Assembly (NCBI RefSeq): GCF_050563545.1
Contig: NZ_JBNXUM010000014.1
Location: 123,311-187,310, forward strand
Direction: 5' to 3'
Length of the DNA stretch: 64,000 bases
Origin: Falsiroseomonas sp050563545
Lineage (GTDB): Bacteria; Pseudomonadota; Alphaproteobacteria; Acetobacterales; Acetobacteraceae
The position numbers and the translations under genes were made by a program. How positions within the stretch are numbered: position 1 is the stretch's first letter; every line of letters starts with the position of its first letter. The notes beneath the pieces were generated by a model. It did no database searches and was not told the DNA's origin. It saw only the letters and a list, made by a program, of their open reading frames with translations. Below, piece after piece: positions 7,202 to 16,392 of the stretch.

Positions 7202-10093
7202 TCAGGCCAGCCTCAGGGCCTGGCGCACCAGTGTCTCTTGCTGCTGCTGGTGGACGCGCGCGAGGCCGGTGGCCGGGCTCGCCGCTTCCTCGCGGCCGAC
7301 ATAGCGCGGCCGCCTTACCTTGTGCTCCAGCCCGCCCAGCACCTTCTCGATGCGGCGGTCCACAAAGGTCCAGGCGCCCATGTTCTCGGGCTCCTCCTGG
7401 CACCATACGACCTCGGCGTTGACATAGGGCGCCAGCGCCTTGCCCAGGCTCATCGCCGGGAAGGGATAGATCTGCTCCAGCCGCACGATGGCGACGTCCT
7501 TCACGCCCTTGTCGCGCCGTTCCTGCAGCAGGTCGTAATAGACCTTGCCCGTGCACAGCACCACGCGCGCGATCTGGTCGTCCGGCGCGATCGCGTCGAC
7601 TTCGGGGATGACGTACTGGAAGCCGCTGCCCGGGCCGAAATCAGCCAGCGAGGAGACCGCGAGCTTGTGGCGCAGCAGCGATTTCGGCGTCATCAGCACC
7701 AGCGGCTTGCGGTAGTTCGCCTTCAGCTGGCGGCGCAGCGCGTGGAAGTAGTTCGCCGGCGTGGTCAGGTTGCCGACGCGCATGTTCCGCTCCGCGCAGA
7801 GCTGGAGGTAGCGTTCCAGCCGCGCCGAGGAATGCTCCGGCCCCTGGCCTTCATAGCCATGCGGCAGCAGCATCACCAGGCCCGACATGCGGAGCCACTT
7901 CGTCTCGGCGCTGGCGATGAACTGGTCGATGATGACCTGCGCGCCGTTGGCGAAGTCGCCGAACTGCGCTTCCCACAGCACCAGCGTGCGGGGATCGGCC
8001 AGGGTGTAGCCGTATTCGAAGCCGAGCACGCCGAATTCGCTGAGCAGGCTGTTGAAGGCCTCGAAGCGAGGCTGGCCCGCGCGGATGTTGTTGAGCGGCA
8101 CGTATTCCGCCTGGGTGTTCTGGTCCACGAGGTAGGCGTGGCGGTGGCTGAAGGTGCCGCGCTGCACGTCCTCGCCGGACAGCCGCACGCGATGGCCTTC
8201 CAGCAGCAGCGTGCCGAAGGCCAGTGCCTCGCCGGTCGCCCAGTCGATGCCCTCGCCGGTCTCGATCGCCTGTTTCTTCGCTTCCAGCTGGCGGGCGATC
8301 TTGGGGTTCACCGCGAAGTCCGACGGCACGCGCGCCAGCGCCGCGCCGACCTCGCGCAGCGTGTCGAGGCCGACGGCGGTCTCGTGCAGCTTCTCCACCT
8401 CCTCGCCGACGGCAACCGCCTTCAGGCCGGACCAGTGGCCTTCCAGCCAGTCCGCCTTGTTCGGCTTGAACGACGACGCGGCCTGGAAGGCATCCTCCAG
8501 CGTCGCGTTGAAGGCGTCGTACATCGCCTTCGATTCCTCGGCCGTCAGACTGCCCTCGGCGGCCAGCTTCTCCGCGTATTTGGCGCGGGTCGTCCGCATC
8601 TCCTTGATGCGGCCATACATGATGGGCTGGGTGAAAGCGGGTTCGTCGGTCTCGTTGTGGCCATGGCGGCGGTAGCACACGATGTCGAGCACGATGTCTG
8701 CGCCGAACTCCATCCGGAACTCCGCGCACATCCTGGCGCAGAACACCACGGCCTCGGGGTCGTCGCCGTTGACGTGCAGGATCGGCACCTGGATGCTCTT
8801 CGCGACGTCCGTGCAGTACAGGCCGGAATAGGCGTGCAGCGGGACGGTGGTGAAGCCGATCTGGTTGTTGGTCACAATGTGGATCGTGCCGCCGGTGCGG
8901 TAGCCGATGAGCTGGCTCATCGCCAGCGTCTCGTACACCACGCCCTGGCCGGCGAAGGCGGCGTCGCCATGCAGCGTGATGCCCATGACGCTGCGCCGCG
9001 TCTTGGTGTCGCCCGCCATGTCCTGGCGCGCGCGCACCTTGCCGATCACCACGGGGTCGACGGCTTCCAGATGCGACGGGTTCGGCTGCAGCGACAGGTG
9101 CACCATGCGCCCGGCGATCTCGATGTCGGCCGAGGTGCCGAGGTGGTACTTCACGTCGCCCGAGCCCTGCACGTCCTCCGGCGCGGAGGTGCCGCCCTTG
9201 AACTCGCTGAACACGGCGGAGAAGGGCTTCTTCACGACGTTGACGAGCACGTTGAGGCGCCCGCGATGCGCCATGCCGATCGCGATCTCGTTCACGCCGA
9301 GGCCGGCCGCGACCTCGATCACCGTCTCGATCGCGGGGATGGTGCTCTCGCCGCCTTCCAGGCCGAAGCGCTTGGTGGTGGCGTATTTCTTGGCGCAGAA
9401 GGCCTCGAAGCCCTCGGCCTCGGTCAGCTCCTGCAGGATCTTCCTCTTCGCGGCCTTGTCGAATGCCCCGTTCCAGGGCGCCCCTTCGATCCGGCGCTGG
9501 ATCCAGGCCTTCTGGCCGGGATCCTGGATGTGCATGAACTCCACGCCGATCGAGCCGCAATAGGACGCGCGGCAGATCTTCAGGATCTCGCGGAGCGTCG
9601 CGTATTCCTTGCCGAGCACGAAATCGAGGAAGATCGGCCGGTCCATGTCGGCGTCGGTGAAGCCGTAGGTCGCCGGCGTCAGCTCCGCATGCGGCGCCGG
9701 CTTCTGCAGGCCGAGCGGGTCGAGCTGCGCTTCGAGATGCCCGCGCACACGGTAGCTGCGGATCAGCATCAGCGCGCGGATGGAATCGAGCACCGCGCGC
9801 TGCGCGGCGGCCTTATCGACGGCCGGAGCCGGCGCGGCGGCTGCTTTCGCGTCTTTCTTCGGCGCCGGCGGCGGCTCCGGGTCCGGGCCGAACCTGCCGC
9901 GGGAGCGCGGCGCCCAGGATGCGCCGGTCGCGTCTTCCAGCACGGCGCGCGCCTCGTCGTTCAGCGCGGCGAAGAGCTCTGCGAAGGAGGGATCGACGCT
10001 GCCGGGATTCTCCGCCCAGCGGGCATAGAGATCGGCGAGGAAGGCCGCATTGGCCCCCGACATCACGCTGGCAAGAACGTCCACACCGGCCAT
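7202..10093 (-). CDS. sucA: 2-oxoglutarate dehydrogenase E1 component
   Basis: 963 aa, the usual length. Thiamine-diphosphate enzyme that decarboxylates 2-oxoglutarate and succinylates the OdhB lipoyl group. Characteristic stretches are MAHRGRLNVLVNVVKKP, HGDAAFAGQGVVYETL, THE-type TPP site around HIVTNNQIGFTT, CYRRHGHNETDEPAFTQP and LLPHGYEGQGPEHSSAR. The start MAGVDVLASV at 10093 follows GGAGGACAGA at proper distance; the 16 extra codons further upstream are rejected. A gap of 398 bases with a repeat unit separates it from sucD, so it may have its own promoter. Confidence 0.96.
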   Translation of the reverse strand: MAGVDVLASVMSGANAAFLADLYARWAENPGSVDPSFAELFAALNDEARAVLEDATGASWAPRSRGRFGPDPEPPPAPKKDAKAAAAPAPAVDKAAAQRAVLDSIRALMLIRSYRVRGHLEAQLDPLGLQKPAPHAELTPATYGFTDADMDRPIFLDFVLGKEYATLREILKICRASYCGSIGVEFMHIQDPGQKAWIQRRIEGAPWNGAFDKAAKRKILQELTEAEGFEAFCAKKYATTKRFGLEGGESTIPAIETVIEVAAGLGVNEIAIGMAHRGRLNVLVNVVKKPFSAVFSEFKGGTSAPEDVQGSGDVKYHLGTSADIEIAGRMVHLSLQPNPSHLEAVDPVVIGKVRARQDMAGDTKTRRSVMGITLHGDAAFAGQGVVYETLAMSQLIGYRTGGTIHIVTNNQIGFTTVPLHAYSGLYCTDVAKSIQVPILHVNGDDPEAVVFCARMCAEFRMEFGADIVLDIVCYRRHGHNETDEPAFTQPIMYGRIKEMRTTRAKYAEKLAAEGSLTAEESKAMYDAFNATLEDAFQAASSFKPNKADWLEGHWSGLKAVAVGEEVEKLHETAVGLDTLREVGAALARVPSDFAVNPKIARQLEAKKQAIETGEGIDWATGEALAFGTLLLEGHRVRLSGEDVQRGTFSHRHAYLVDQNTQAEYVPLNNIRAGQPRFEAFNSLLSEFGVLGFEYGYTLADPRTLVLWEAQFGDFANGAQVIIDQFIASAETKWLRMSGLVMLLPHGYEGQGPEHSSARLERYLQLCAERNMRVGNLTTPANYFHALRRQLKANYRKPLVLMTPKSLLRHKLAVSSLADFGPGSGFQYVIPEVDAIAPDDQIARVVLCTGKVYYDLLQERRDKGVKDVAIVRLEQIYPFPAMSLGKALAPYVNAEVVWCQEEPENMGAWTFVDRRIEKVLGGLEHKVRRPRYVGREEAASPATGLARVHQQQQETLVRQALRLA

Positions 10094-10491
10094 TCTGTCC
10101 TCCTCGGCGGCGCCGGCCTGGCGGCCGCCGGTTTTCCTCAACCTTCGTTCCGGGTCCGTCCCCGGATACGCGAGCGCGCCCCGGCGGGGCGCGCAGCCGT
10201 CACATAGATAAGGCGGAGGGCGGGATCATGGCAGTCCTGACCCCCGCGTGGGCGGAGGGTCGGGCCTGCGCCCTTCCGCCGGCTCAACGGGCGCCGACGA
10301 TACCCTCTCCACCCACAGGGAGGAGAGGGAAGGGTGAGGGGGGCGTCGAGATGGCGAGCGCTTCTCCCATCCGGCACGTCCCCCCTAACCCAACCCTAGC
10401 CTGCGGCAGTGTTCGGCTTACGCCTGCCTGCCTCCGGCGTCGCGGCAGTGCCGCGACCCCCATAAGCGGGGGAGAGGGCTTTCGGCCGCCC
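10094..10491. other. Intergenic gap between sucD and sucA
   Basis: 398 bases inside an otherwise tight TCA gene cluster. It contains the repeat unit at 10303-10478 and, next to sucA, about 200 bases in which no gene is seen. Any separate sucA promoter would lie here; none was recognised with confidence. Confidence 0.5.
10303..10478 (+). repeat. Dispersed intergenic repeat unit, copy A
   Basis: About 176 bp with short terminal inverted repeats (CCCTCTCC at the left, GGAGAGGG at the right). The right half contains a perfect 8-bp stem GTCGCGGC-AGT-GCCGCGAC at 10439-10457. The same unit occurs in opposite orientation at 14955-15129; the right-hand 85 bases are nearly identical and the left 40 bases also match, while the middle has diverged. 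Ends, size and palindromic core suggest a MITE- or REP-like element. It sits between sucD and sucA. Confidence 0.85.
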
Positions 10492-11388
10492 TTACCGCGC
10501 CAGCGCCCTGACCATGGTCGATCCAAGGGAAGACGGGCTGTCCGCCACCTTTATCCCCGCCGAGGCCATCGCCTCCATCTTCGCCGCCGCCGTGTCCTTG
10601 CCGCCCGAGATCACCGCGCCGGCATGGCCCATACGACGTCCAGGCGGCGCCGTGGCGCCGGCGATGAAGCCGACCACGGGCTTGTTCGGCTTGCCAGGCC
10701 CGAAATTCTCGCGCCGCAGGTATTCCGCGCCGACGACCTCGGCCTCGCCGCCGATCTCGCCGATCATGATGATGGACCGCGTCTCGTCGTCCCGAAGGAA
10801 CATCTCGAGCACGTCGATGAAGTCGAGCCCCTTCACGGGGTCGCCGCCGATGCCGACGCAGGTGGACTGGCCGAGGCCAGCCGCGGTGGTCTGGGCCACC
10901 GCCTCATAGGTCAGCGTGCCGGAGCGTGACACGATGCCGACCGATCCGCGGCGGTGGATGTGGCCGGGCATGATGCCGATCTTGCAGGCGTCGGGGGTGA
11001 TGACGCCCGGGCAGTTCGGCCCGACCAGCAGCGACTTCGAGCCGGACAGCGCGCGCTTCACCTTCACCATGTCGAGCACCGGGATGCCCTCGGTGATGCA
11101 GATGATCAGCGGGACCTCGGCGTCGATCGCTTCCAGGATCGCATCGGCGGCGAAGGCCGCGGGGACATAGATCACCGACGCGTTCGCCTTTGTCGCGGCG
11201 ACGCAGTCGGCGACCGTGTTGAAGACCGGCAGGTTGAGCTCGGGGTGCATCGTGCCGCCCTTGCCAGGCGTCGTGCCGCCGACATAGTTGGACCCGTAGG
11301 CGATGCCCTGCTGCGCGTGGAAGGTGCCCTGGGCCCCGGTGAAGCCCTGGGTCATGACGCGGGTGTTCTTGTCGACCAGGATCGCCAT
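10492..11388 (-). CDS. sucD: Succinyl-CoA ligase alpha subunit
   Basis: 298 aa. With SucC it makes ATP or GTP from succinyl-CoA. It opens with MAILVDKNTRVMTQGFTG and the CoA-binding Rossmann region, then VGPNCPGVITP and GHIHRRGSVGIVSRSGTLTYEA; the catalytic phospho-His lies in GRRMGHAGAVISGG. It starts 3 bases after the sucC stop, so the two subunits are translationally coupled. The stop is only 13 bases from repeat copy A. Confidence 0.97.
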   Translation of the reverse strand: MAILVDKNTRVMTQGFTGAQGTFHAQQGIAYGSNYVGGTTPGKGGTMHPELNLPVFNTVADCVAATKANASVIYVPAAFAADAILEAIDAEVPLIICITEGIPVLDMVKVKRALSGSKSLLVGPNCPGVITPDACKIGIMPGHIHRRGSVGIVSRSGTLTYEAVAQTTAAGLGQSTCVGIGGDPVKGLDFIDVLEMFLRDDETRSIIMIGEIGGEAEVVGAEYLRRENFGPGKPNKPVVGFIAGATAPPGRRMGHAGAVISGGKDTAAAKMEAMASAGIKVADSPSSLGSTMVRALAR

Positions 11389-11391
11389 CGG

Positions 11392-12588
11392 TCAGGCGGC
11401 CTTCTTCACGGCGGCCACGACCTTCTGGGCCGCGTCCGCGAGGTTGTCGGCCGAGATGATGGCCAGCCCGCTCTCGGCGAGGATCTTCTTGCCGAGCTCG
11501 ACATTCGTCCCTTCGAGCCGCACGACCAGCGGCACCGACAACGACAGGTTCTTCGACGCCTCGACGATGCCGGTCGCGATCATGTCGCACTTCGCGATGC
11601 CGCCGAAGATGTTGACCAGGATCGCCTTGACGTTGGCGTCGGAGGTAATGATCCGGAATGCCTCCGTCACGCGCGCGGCGTTCGCCGTGCCGCCGACGTC
11701 GAGGAAGTTCGCGGGCGAGGAGCCGTACAGCTTGATGATGTCCATCGTGGCCATCGCGAGCCCCGCGCCGTTCACCATGCAGCCGATCTCGCCATCGAGT
11801 GCCACGTAGTTCAGGTCGTTGTTGGCGGCGTCGAGTTCCTTCGGATCCATCTCGCTGTCGTCGCGCAGCGCCTCGAGGTCCTTGTGGCGGAACAGCGCGT
11901 TGTCGTCGAAGGACACCTTGGCATCCAGCGCGACGATGTCGCCCTTGCCGGTGACGACCAGCGGGTTGATCTCGACGATCGCGCAGTCGAGCTCGAGATA
12001 CGCGCCATACAGCGCCGTGACGAACTTCGTGAAGGCGGAGACCTGCTTGCCCTCGAGGCCGAGGCCGAAGGCGAGCTTACGCGCATGGAAGCCGGAAATT
12101 CCGGACGCCGGGTCCACATGGACCTTCAGGATCTTCTCGGGGTGGTTGGCCGCCACCTCCTCGATCTCCATCCCGCCTTCGGTGGAGGCCATGATCACGA
12201 CGCGGGAGGTGTCGCGGTCCACCAGCAGGCCGAGATAGAGCTCGCGCCTGATGTCGCAGCCGTCCTCGACATAGACGCGGGAGACGATCTTGCCGGCGGG
12301 GCCGGTCTGCTTGGTGACCAGCGTCTTGCCGATCATCGCCTCGGCCGCGGCCCTGACGTCCTCGATCGACTTGACGACGCGCACGCCGCCCTTGCCGTTC
12401 GGGTCTTCCTTGAAGCGGCCCGCGCCGCGGCCGCCGGCATGGATCTGCGACTTCACGACGTAGACGGGGCCTGGCAGCTTCTTCGCGGCTTCTACCGCCT
12501 CTTCCGCCGTCCAGGCGACATGCCCGTCGAGGACGGCCACGCCGTAGCGGCGCAGCAGTTCCTTGCCCTGGTACTCGTGGATGTTCAT
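11392..12588 (-). CDS. sucC: Succinyl-CoA ligase beta subunit
   Basis: 398 aa. N-terminal ATP-grasp domain beginning MNIHEYQGKELLRRYGV with VKSQIHAGGRGAGRF, then LEINPL-type metal site seen as IVEINPLVVTGKGD, and C-terminal CoA-ligase domain with NFLDVGGTANAARVTEAF and LVNIFGGIAKCDMIATG. It lies 55 bases after mdh and 3 bases before sucD, giving the standard alphaproteobacterial mdh-sucC-sucD order. Confidence 0.97.
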   Translation of the reverse strand: MNIHEYQGKELLRRYGVAVLDGHVAWTAEEAVEAAKKLPGPVYVVKSQIHAGGRGAGRFKEDPNGKGGVRVVKSIEDVRAAAEAMIGKTLVTKQTGPAGKIVSRVYVEDGCDIRRELYLGLLVDRDTSRVVIMASTEGGMEIEEVAANHPEKILKVHVDPASGISGFHARKLAFGLGLEGKQVSAFTKFVTALYGAYLELDCAIVEINPLVVTGKGDIVALDAKVSFDDNALFRHKDLEALRDDSEMDPKELDAANNDLNYVALDGEIGCMVNGAGLAMATMDIIKLYGSSPANFLDVGGTANAARVTEAFRIITSDANVKAILVNIFGGIAKCDMIATGIVEASKNLSLSVPLVVRLEGTNVELGKKILAESGLAIISADNLADAAQKVVAAVKKAA

Positions 12589-12643
12589 CCGGATCTCCGG
12601 TCAGGTGGGGGCGGCCGGGGGACCGCTCCCCCGACCGGAGGGA

Positions 12644-13597
12644 TCAGACGCCGAGCTTCTTGAAGTCCTCGATGAGCTTCTTCACGGCGTCGCAGGACTT
12701 GTCGAAGGCGGCCTTCTCCTCCGGCGTGAACTGAACCTCCAGCACGCGCTCCGCGCCGCCCGCGCCGATCACGACGGGCACGCCGACATAGAAGTCCTTC
12801 TGGCCGTATTCGCCGTTCAGCAGCACCGCGCAGGGCAGCACGCGCTTCTTGTCCAGGAGGTAGCTCTCCGCCATCGCGATCGCGGATGCTGCCGGCGCAT
12901 AGAAGGCGCTGCCCTTCTCCAGCAGCTTCACGATCTCGCCGCCGCCATTCGCCGTGCGGGTGACGATCGCGTCGATCTTCTCCTGCGTGGTCCAGCCCAT
13001 CTTGATGAGGTCCGGGACCGGCACGCCGGCGACGGTGGAGTAGCGGGTCAGCGGCACCATCGTGTCGCCATGGCCGCCGAGCACGAAGGCCGTCACGTCC
13101 TCGACCGAGACGCCGAATTCGTGGGCGAGGAAGAGGCGGAAGCGCGCGCTGTCCAGCACGCCGGCCATGCCGACGACCTTGTTCGCGGGCAGGCCCGACT
13201 TCTGCTGCAGCACCCACACCATGACGTCGAGCGGGTTGGTGATGCAGATGACGAAGGCGTTCGGCGCGTACTTCTTGATGCCCTCGGCGACCTGGGTGAT
13301 GACGCCGGCATTCTTGGTCAGTAGGTCGTCGCGGGTCATGCCGGGCATGCGGGGGAAGCCGGCGGTGACGATGACGACGTCCGCGCCCTCGATCGCGGCG
13401 TAGTCGCCGGCGCCGACCATGTTGCTGTCGAAGCCATCCACCGGGCCGGACTGCATGATGTCGAGCGCCTTGCCCGCGGCCACGCCTGGGAAGACGTCAA
13501 AGAGCACGACGTCGCCGAGCTCCTTCAGGCCGATCAGGTGGGCGAGCGTGCCGCCGATGTTGCCGGCGCCGACGAGGGCGATCTTCTTGCGGGCCAT
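12644..13597 (-). CDS. mdh: Malate dehydrogenase
   Basis: 317 aa, LDH-like type of malate dehydrogenase. NAD-binding glycine motif GAGNIGGTLAHL at the N-terminus, the substrate Arg segment AGFPRMPGMTRDDLL, the ITNPLDVM turn and the catalytic FVLGGHGDTMVPL His. It oxidises malate to oxaloacetate. As first gene of the TCA block it probably follows the main promoter in the 235-base gap upstream, which also faces the divergent gene at 13833. Confidence 0.97.
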   Translation of the reverse strand: MARKKIALVGAGNIGGTLAHLIGLKELGDVVLFDVFPGVAAGKALDIMQSGPVDGFDSNMVGAGDYAAIEGADVVIVTAGFPRMPGMTRDDLLTKNAGVITQVAEGIKKYAPNAFVICITNPLDVMVWVLQQKSGLPANKVVGMAGVLDSARFRLFLAHEFGVSVEDVTAFVLGGHGDTMVPLTRYSTVAGVPVPDLIKMGWTTQEKIDAIVTRTANGGGEIVKLLEKGSAFYAPAASAIAMAESYLLDKKRVLPCAVLLNGEYGQKDFYVGVPVVIGAGGAERVLEVQFTPEEKAAFDKSCDAVKKLIEDFKKLGV

Positions 13598-13832
13598 GCG
13601 CTGTCCTCAACCTGGCCCGGGCCGCGGTGCGGGGCGTGCCGGGCGCGTCGTTTTTCAAGGGCGTGCAACGCCCCGGCGGTGATTACTCCCGCAGCGCAGC
13701 ATGGGCAAGGCGGGCGCCGGGCAGGGGCCTCGACCTCGACCTTCCCTCCAGGTTCGCCCCCTGAAGGTTATCACGGGGGCGCTTGACCGGGCCGCCGTCG
13801 GGGTCCGAGGCTTACGGCGGGGAGGAACCGCC

Positions 13833-14942
13833 ATGCTGAAACGGCTGATCCTGGCGCTGGCTGCGACAGCGGCGCTGGCAGGGGTAGTGCAGGCGCAGGA
13901 CCGGCCGGCGGCGCCGGTCTACCAGGTGGACCCCTTCTGGCCTAAGCCGCTGCCCAACCGCTGGGGCATCGGCCAGGCCGCCGGCGTCGCGGTGGACCGC
14001 CGCGACCATGTCTGGGTCATCCACCGCCCGCGGAGCATGACGCCGGACGAGCGCGGCGCCGCCCTGACTCCGCCGCGGTCGGACTGCTGCATCCCCGCGC
14101 CCTCCGTCATCGAGTTCGACCCCGACGGCAACGTCGTCCAGGCCTGGGGCGGACCAGGCCATCACCCCGCCTGGCCAGAGAACGAGCATGGCATCTATGT
14201 GGACGCCGAGGACAATGTCTGGATCGGCGGCAACGGCAACAATCACCACGTCCTGCTGAAATTCACTCGCGACGGCCGCTTCCTGCTGCAGATCGGGGTG
14301 CATCGCGAGACCGGCGGCAGCAACGACACCCGGCGCCTCGGCCGGCCCGCGGACGTCGAGGTGGATACCGCGACCAACGAGGCCTTCGTCGCCGACGGCT
14401 ACGGCAACCGGCGCGTGATCGTGTTCAACGCGACGACCGGCGCCTATCTCCGGCATTGGGGCGCCTATGGCAGGCAGCCGCCGCCGGACGACCCGATCCC
14501 CGCCTATGTCGCGGGCCAGCCGCCGTCACCGAGCTTCGGCAACCCCGTGCATTGCGTGCGCCTCGCGCGCGACGGGCTGGTCTATGTCTGCGACCGGCAG
14601 AACGACCGCATCCAGGTCTTCCGCCGCGACGGCACCTTCGTGCGGGAGATCTTCGTGGCGGCGAACACCTTGGGGAACGGGTCCGTGTGGGACATCGACT
14701 TCCTGCCCGACCCCGCGCAATCCTTGCTGCTGACCGCGGATGGCGAGAACAACACGGTGTGGCTGCTGGCGCGCGAGGCCGGCGAGATCATCGGCCGCTT
14801 CGGCCGCAATGGGCGGAACGCCGGCGACTTCCACTGGGTGCACAACATGGCCGTGGACAGCCGCGGCAACGTCTTCACCACCGAGGTGGACACGGGCAAG
14901 CGGGCGCAGCGCTTCCGCCTGGTGACGCCGCTGCCGCGCTAG
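13833..14942 (+). CDS. Exported NHL-repeat six-bladed beta-propeller protein
   Basis: 369 aa with a Sec signal peptide (LILALAATAALAGVVQAQ). The mature part shows blade-like repeats of the NHL/peptidyl-alpha-hydroxyglycine lyase type: GVAVDRRDHVWVIHRP, IYVDAEDNVWIGGNGN, VEVDTATNEAFVADGYGNRR, LVYVCDRQNDRIQVFRRDG and MAVDSRGNVFTTEVDTG. Such proteins are extracytoplasmic; substrate unknown. The start has GGGGAGG upstream. It is convergent with the GNAT gene at 15095 and separated from it by repeat copy B. Confidence 0.8.
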   Translation: MLKRLILALAATAALAGVVQAQDRPAAPVYQVDPFWPKPLPNRWGIGQAAGVAVDRRDHVWVIHRPRSMTPDERGAALTPPRSDCCIPAPSVIEFDPDGNVVQAWGGPGHHPAWPENEHGIYVDAEDNVWIGGNGNNHHVLLKFTRDGRFLLQIGVHRETGGSNDTRRLGRPADVEVDTATNEAFVADGYGNRRVIVFNATTGAYLRHWGAYGRQPPPDDPIPAYVAGQPPSPSFGNPVHCVRLARDGLVYVCDRQNDRIQVFRRDGTFVREIFVAANTLGNGSVWDIDFLPDPAQSLLLTADGENNTVWLLAREAGEIIGRFGRNGRNAGDFHWVHNMAVDSRGNVFTTEVDTGKRAQRFRLVTPLPR

Positions 14943-14954
14943 GCGCCGACGAGG

Positions 14955-15129
14955 CCTCTCCCCCGCTTATGGGGGGTCGCGGCACTGCCGCGACGCCGGA
15001 GGCAGGGAGGCGTAAGCCGAACACTGCCGCAGGCTAGGGTAGCGTGAGAGGGACGCGCAGCTTCCTGGCGACAGCGCGATCGGGCACGCCCCCCTCACCC
15101 ATCCCTCTCCCCCCTGCGGGTGGAGAGGG
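14955..15129 (-). repeat. Dispersed intergenic repeat unit, copy B (inverted)
   Basis: Reverse-complement match to copy A at 10303-10478. The stem GTCGCGGC-ACT-GCCGCGAC lies at 14976-14994; terminal CCTCTCC and GGAGAGGG sequences delimit it. It fills the gap between two convergent genes and its right end overlaps the last 35 bases of the acetyltransferase at 15095, so the repeat encodes that protein's last residues and stop. Confidence 0.85.
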
Positions 15130-15655
15130 CCTTCTCCTGCCAGGACGCCGCGTCCTGGCCCCAGAGCTCGAGCTCCTCGGCGTCCCAGGGTGGGGGCAGG
15201 CGGCAGGCGCCGCGCTTCACTGATCCCAGGCGCTCCGCCAGCGCGCGGGACCGCGCGTTGTCGGGGTGGATGACGTGCACGGCATCCGCCCAGCCCAGCG
15301 CGCCGAAGGTCCAGTCCATCGCCGCCGCCGAGGCCTCCAGCGCATAGCCCTTGCCCCAGGCGTCGCGCAGGATGCCCCAGCCGACCTCCGGGCCCGGCCA
15401 GCCCTCGGGGTACCAGGGGCCGACGCGGCCGATCCAGCGGCCCGTGGCCTTCTCGATGACGGAGAAGAAGCCGAAGCCGTTCAGCGTCCAGGACCCCGCC
15501 ATCATCATTACGGCGCGCCAGCACATCGAGCGCGGCTGCACGCCGCCGATGAAGCGTGCGGCCTCGGGGTCCGACATCAGCAGCGACCAGCCGTCGAGGT
15601 CGGCGAGGGTCGGAGCGCGCAGGATGAGGCGGGGAGTTTCGAGAGTGGAGGTCAC
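15095..15655 (-). CDS. GNAT family N-acetyltransferase (RimJ/RimL-like)
   Basis: 186 aa. Begins LETPRLILRAPTLADLDGW, the classic RimJ/RimL-type entry, with VGWGILRDAWGKGYALEA as the acetyl-CoA pyrophosphate loop and VIHPDNARSRALAERLG towards the end. Likely acetylates a protein N-terminus or small amine; target unknown. GTG start at 15655 overlaps the stop of the YrdC-like gene by four bases (GTGA). The last about eleven codons, from the ALSTRRGERDG segment, come from repeat copy B, so the original C-terminus has been replaced or extended by repeat insertion. Confidence 0.85.
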   Translation of the reverse strand: MTSTLETPRLILRAPTLADLDGWSLLMSDPEAARFIGGVQPRSMCWRAVMMMAGSWTLNGFGFFSVIEKATGRWIGRVGPWYPEGWPGPEVGWGILRDAWGKGYALEASAAAMDWTFGALGWADAVHVIHPDNARSRALAERLGSVKRGACRLPPPWDAEELELWGQDAASWQEKALSTRRGERDG

Positions 15656-16392
15656 GCGTAGTTCCGCTGCGCCTCGCGCAGGTGCCCGGACGGCAGCGCG
15701 TCCAGCCCCGGATCGGGCGGGAGGTCCACGTCGAAGTGGCGCTTCAGCACGTCGGCGATGACCTCGTAGCAGGACCCGATCCGCACGACCTCCATGGTGC
15801 GGAAGTCGATCATCGTGGAGCTCCGGCGATAGCGGTGGAACTTCACGAGGCCATAGTCCACGACGATGTCGGCTATGGCGCGGATCTCGGGCTGGATGTC
15901 GGCGGCGCGGAAGCGCGTGCCGGTGCCTGTCAGGTTGGCGGAACTGCCGAAGAGCGGCTGCCCGGCCGCGGTCGCCTGGCGCGTCAGCTCCAGAAGGAAG
16001 CCGCCGGCATTCAGCAGCATGGCCAGCGTGCCGCCATCGGTGCTCGCGGCAAGCGCCTCCTCGCCCAGCGCCTTCAGCAAGGGATGGTCCTGCTGGAAGC
16101 CCGCGACGACGGCGACGGGCAGGTCGTAATCCTCGACCAGGCAGCGCACCATCTGGCGCCCGCGCGCGTCCAGCCGATGCAGCTCGTCATGCAGGTCGAG
16201 GTTGCCGAGCATGGCGTTGCGCTTGTGCGCGCCGCGGCCCTTGGCGCGGAAGAAGCGCATCAGCGCGTCCTGGCAGCCGCCGATGCCGGCATAGCCGACA
16301 TCCATCGGGATGATCGCGACACCGCCGGCGCGCACCGCCTGGATGACGCGCGCCGCATCGCCCGGCATGTCGAGAACGGCCATGGTCGTCAC
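15652..16392 (-). CDS. Sua5/YciO/YrdC-like protein
   Basis: 246 aa. The fold is indicated by AVRAGGVAIIPMDVGYAGIG near the N-terminus, KRNAMLGNLDLHDE, and QPLFGSSANLTGTGTRF, the SxAN signature of the YrdC RNA-binding family. Several canonical YrdC residues are altered and the YrdC-typical PGP(Y/F)T stretch is not obvious, so it is probably a paralogue rather than the main threonylcarbamoyl-AMP synthase. GTG at 16392 overlaps the preceding receptor gene's stop (GTGA); ATG at 16383 is an alternative. Part of a receptor-YrdC-GNAT minus-strand unit. Confidence 0.75.
   Translation of the reverse strand: MTTMAVLDMPGDAARVIQAVRAGGVAIIPMDVGYAGIGGCQDALMRFFRAKGRGAHKRNAMLGNLDLHDELHRLDARGRQMVRCLVEDYDLPVAVVAGFQQDHPLLKALGEEALAASTDGGTLAMLLNAGGFLLELTRQATAAGQPLFGSSANLTGTGTRFRAADIQPEIRAIADIVVDYGLVKFHRYRRSSTMIDFRTMEVVRIGSCYEVIADVLKRHFDVDLPPDPGLDALPSGHLREAQRNYA

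Noticed and set aside
6284..10207. A 1307-codon plus-strand open frame opposite odhB/sucA
   Set aside because: It is antisense to two certain genes, has His/Arg/Ala-rich composition without any domain, and arises from the high GC third positions of sucA.
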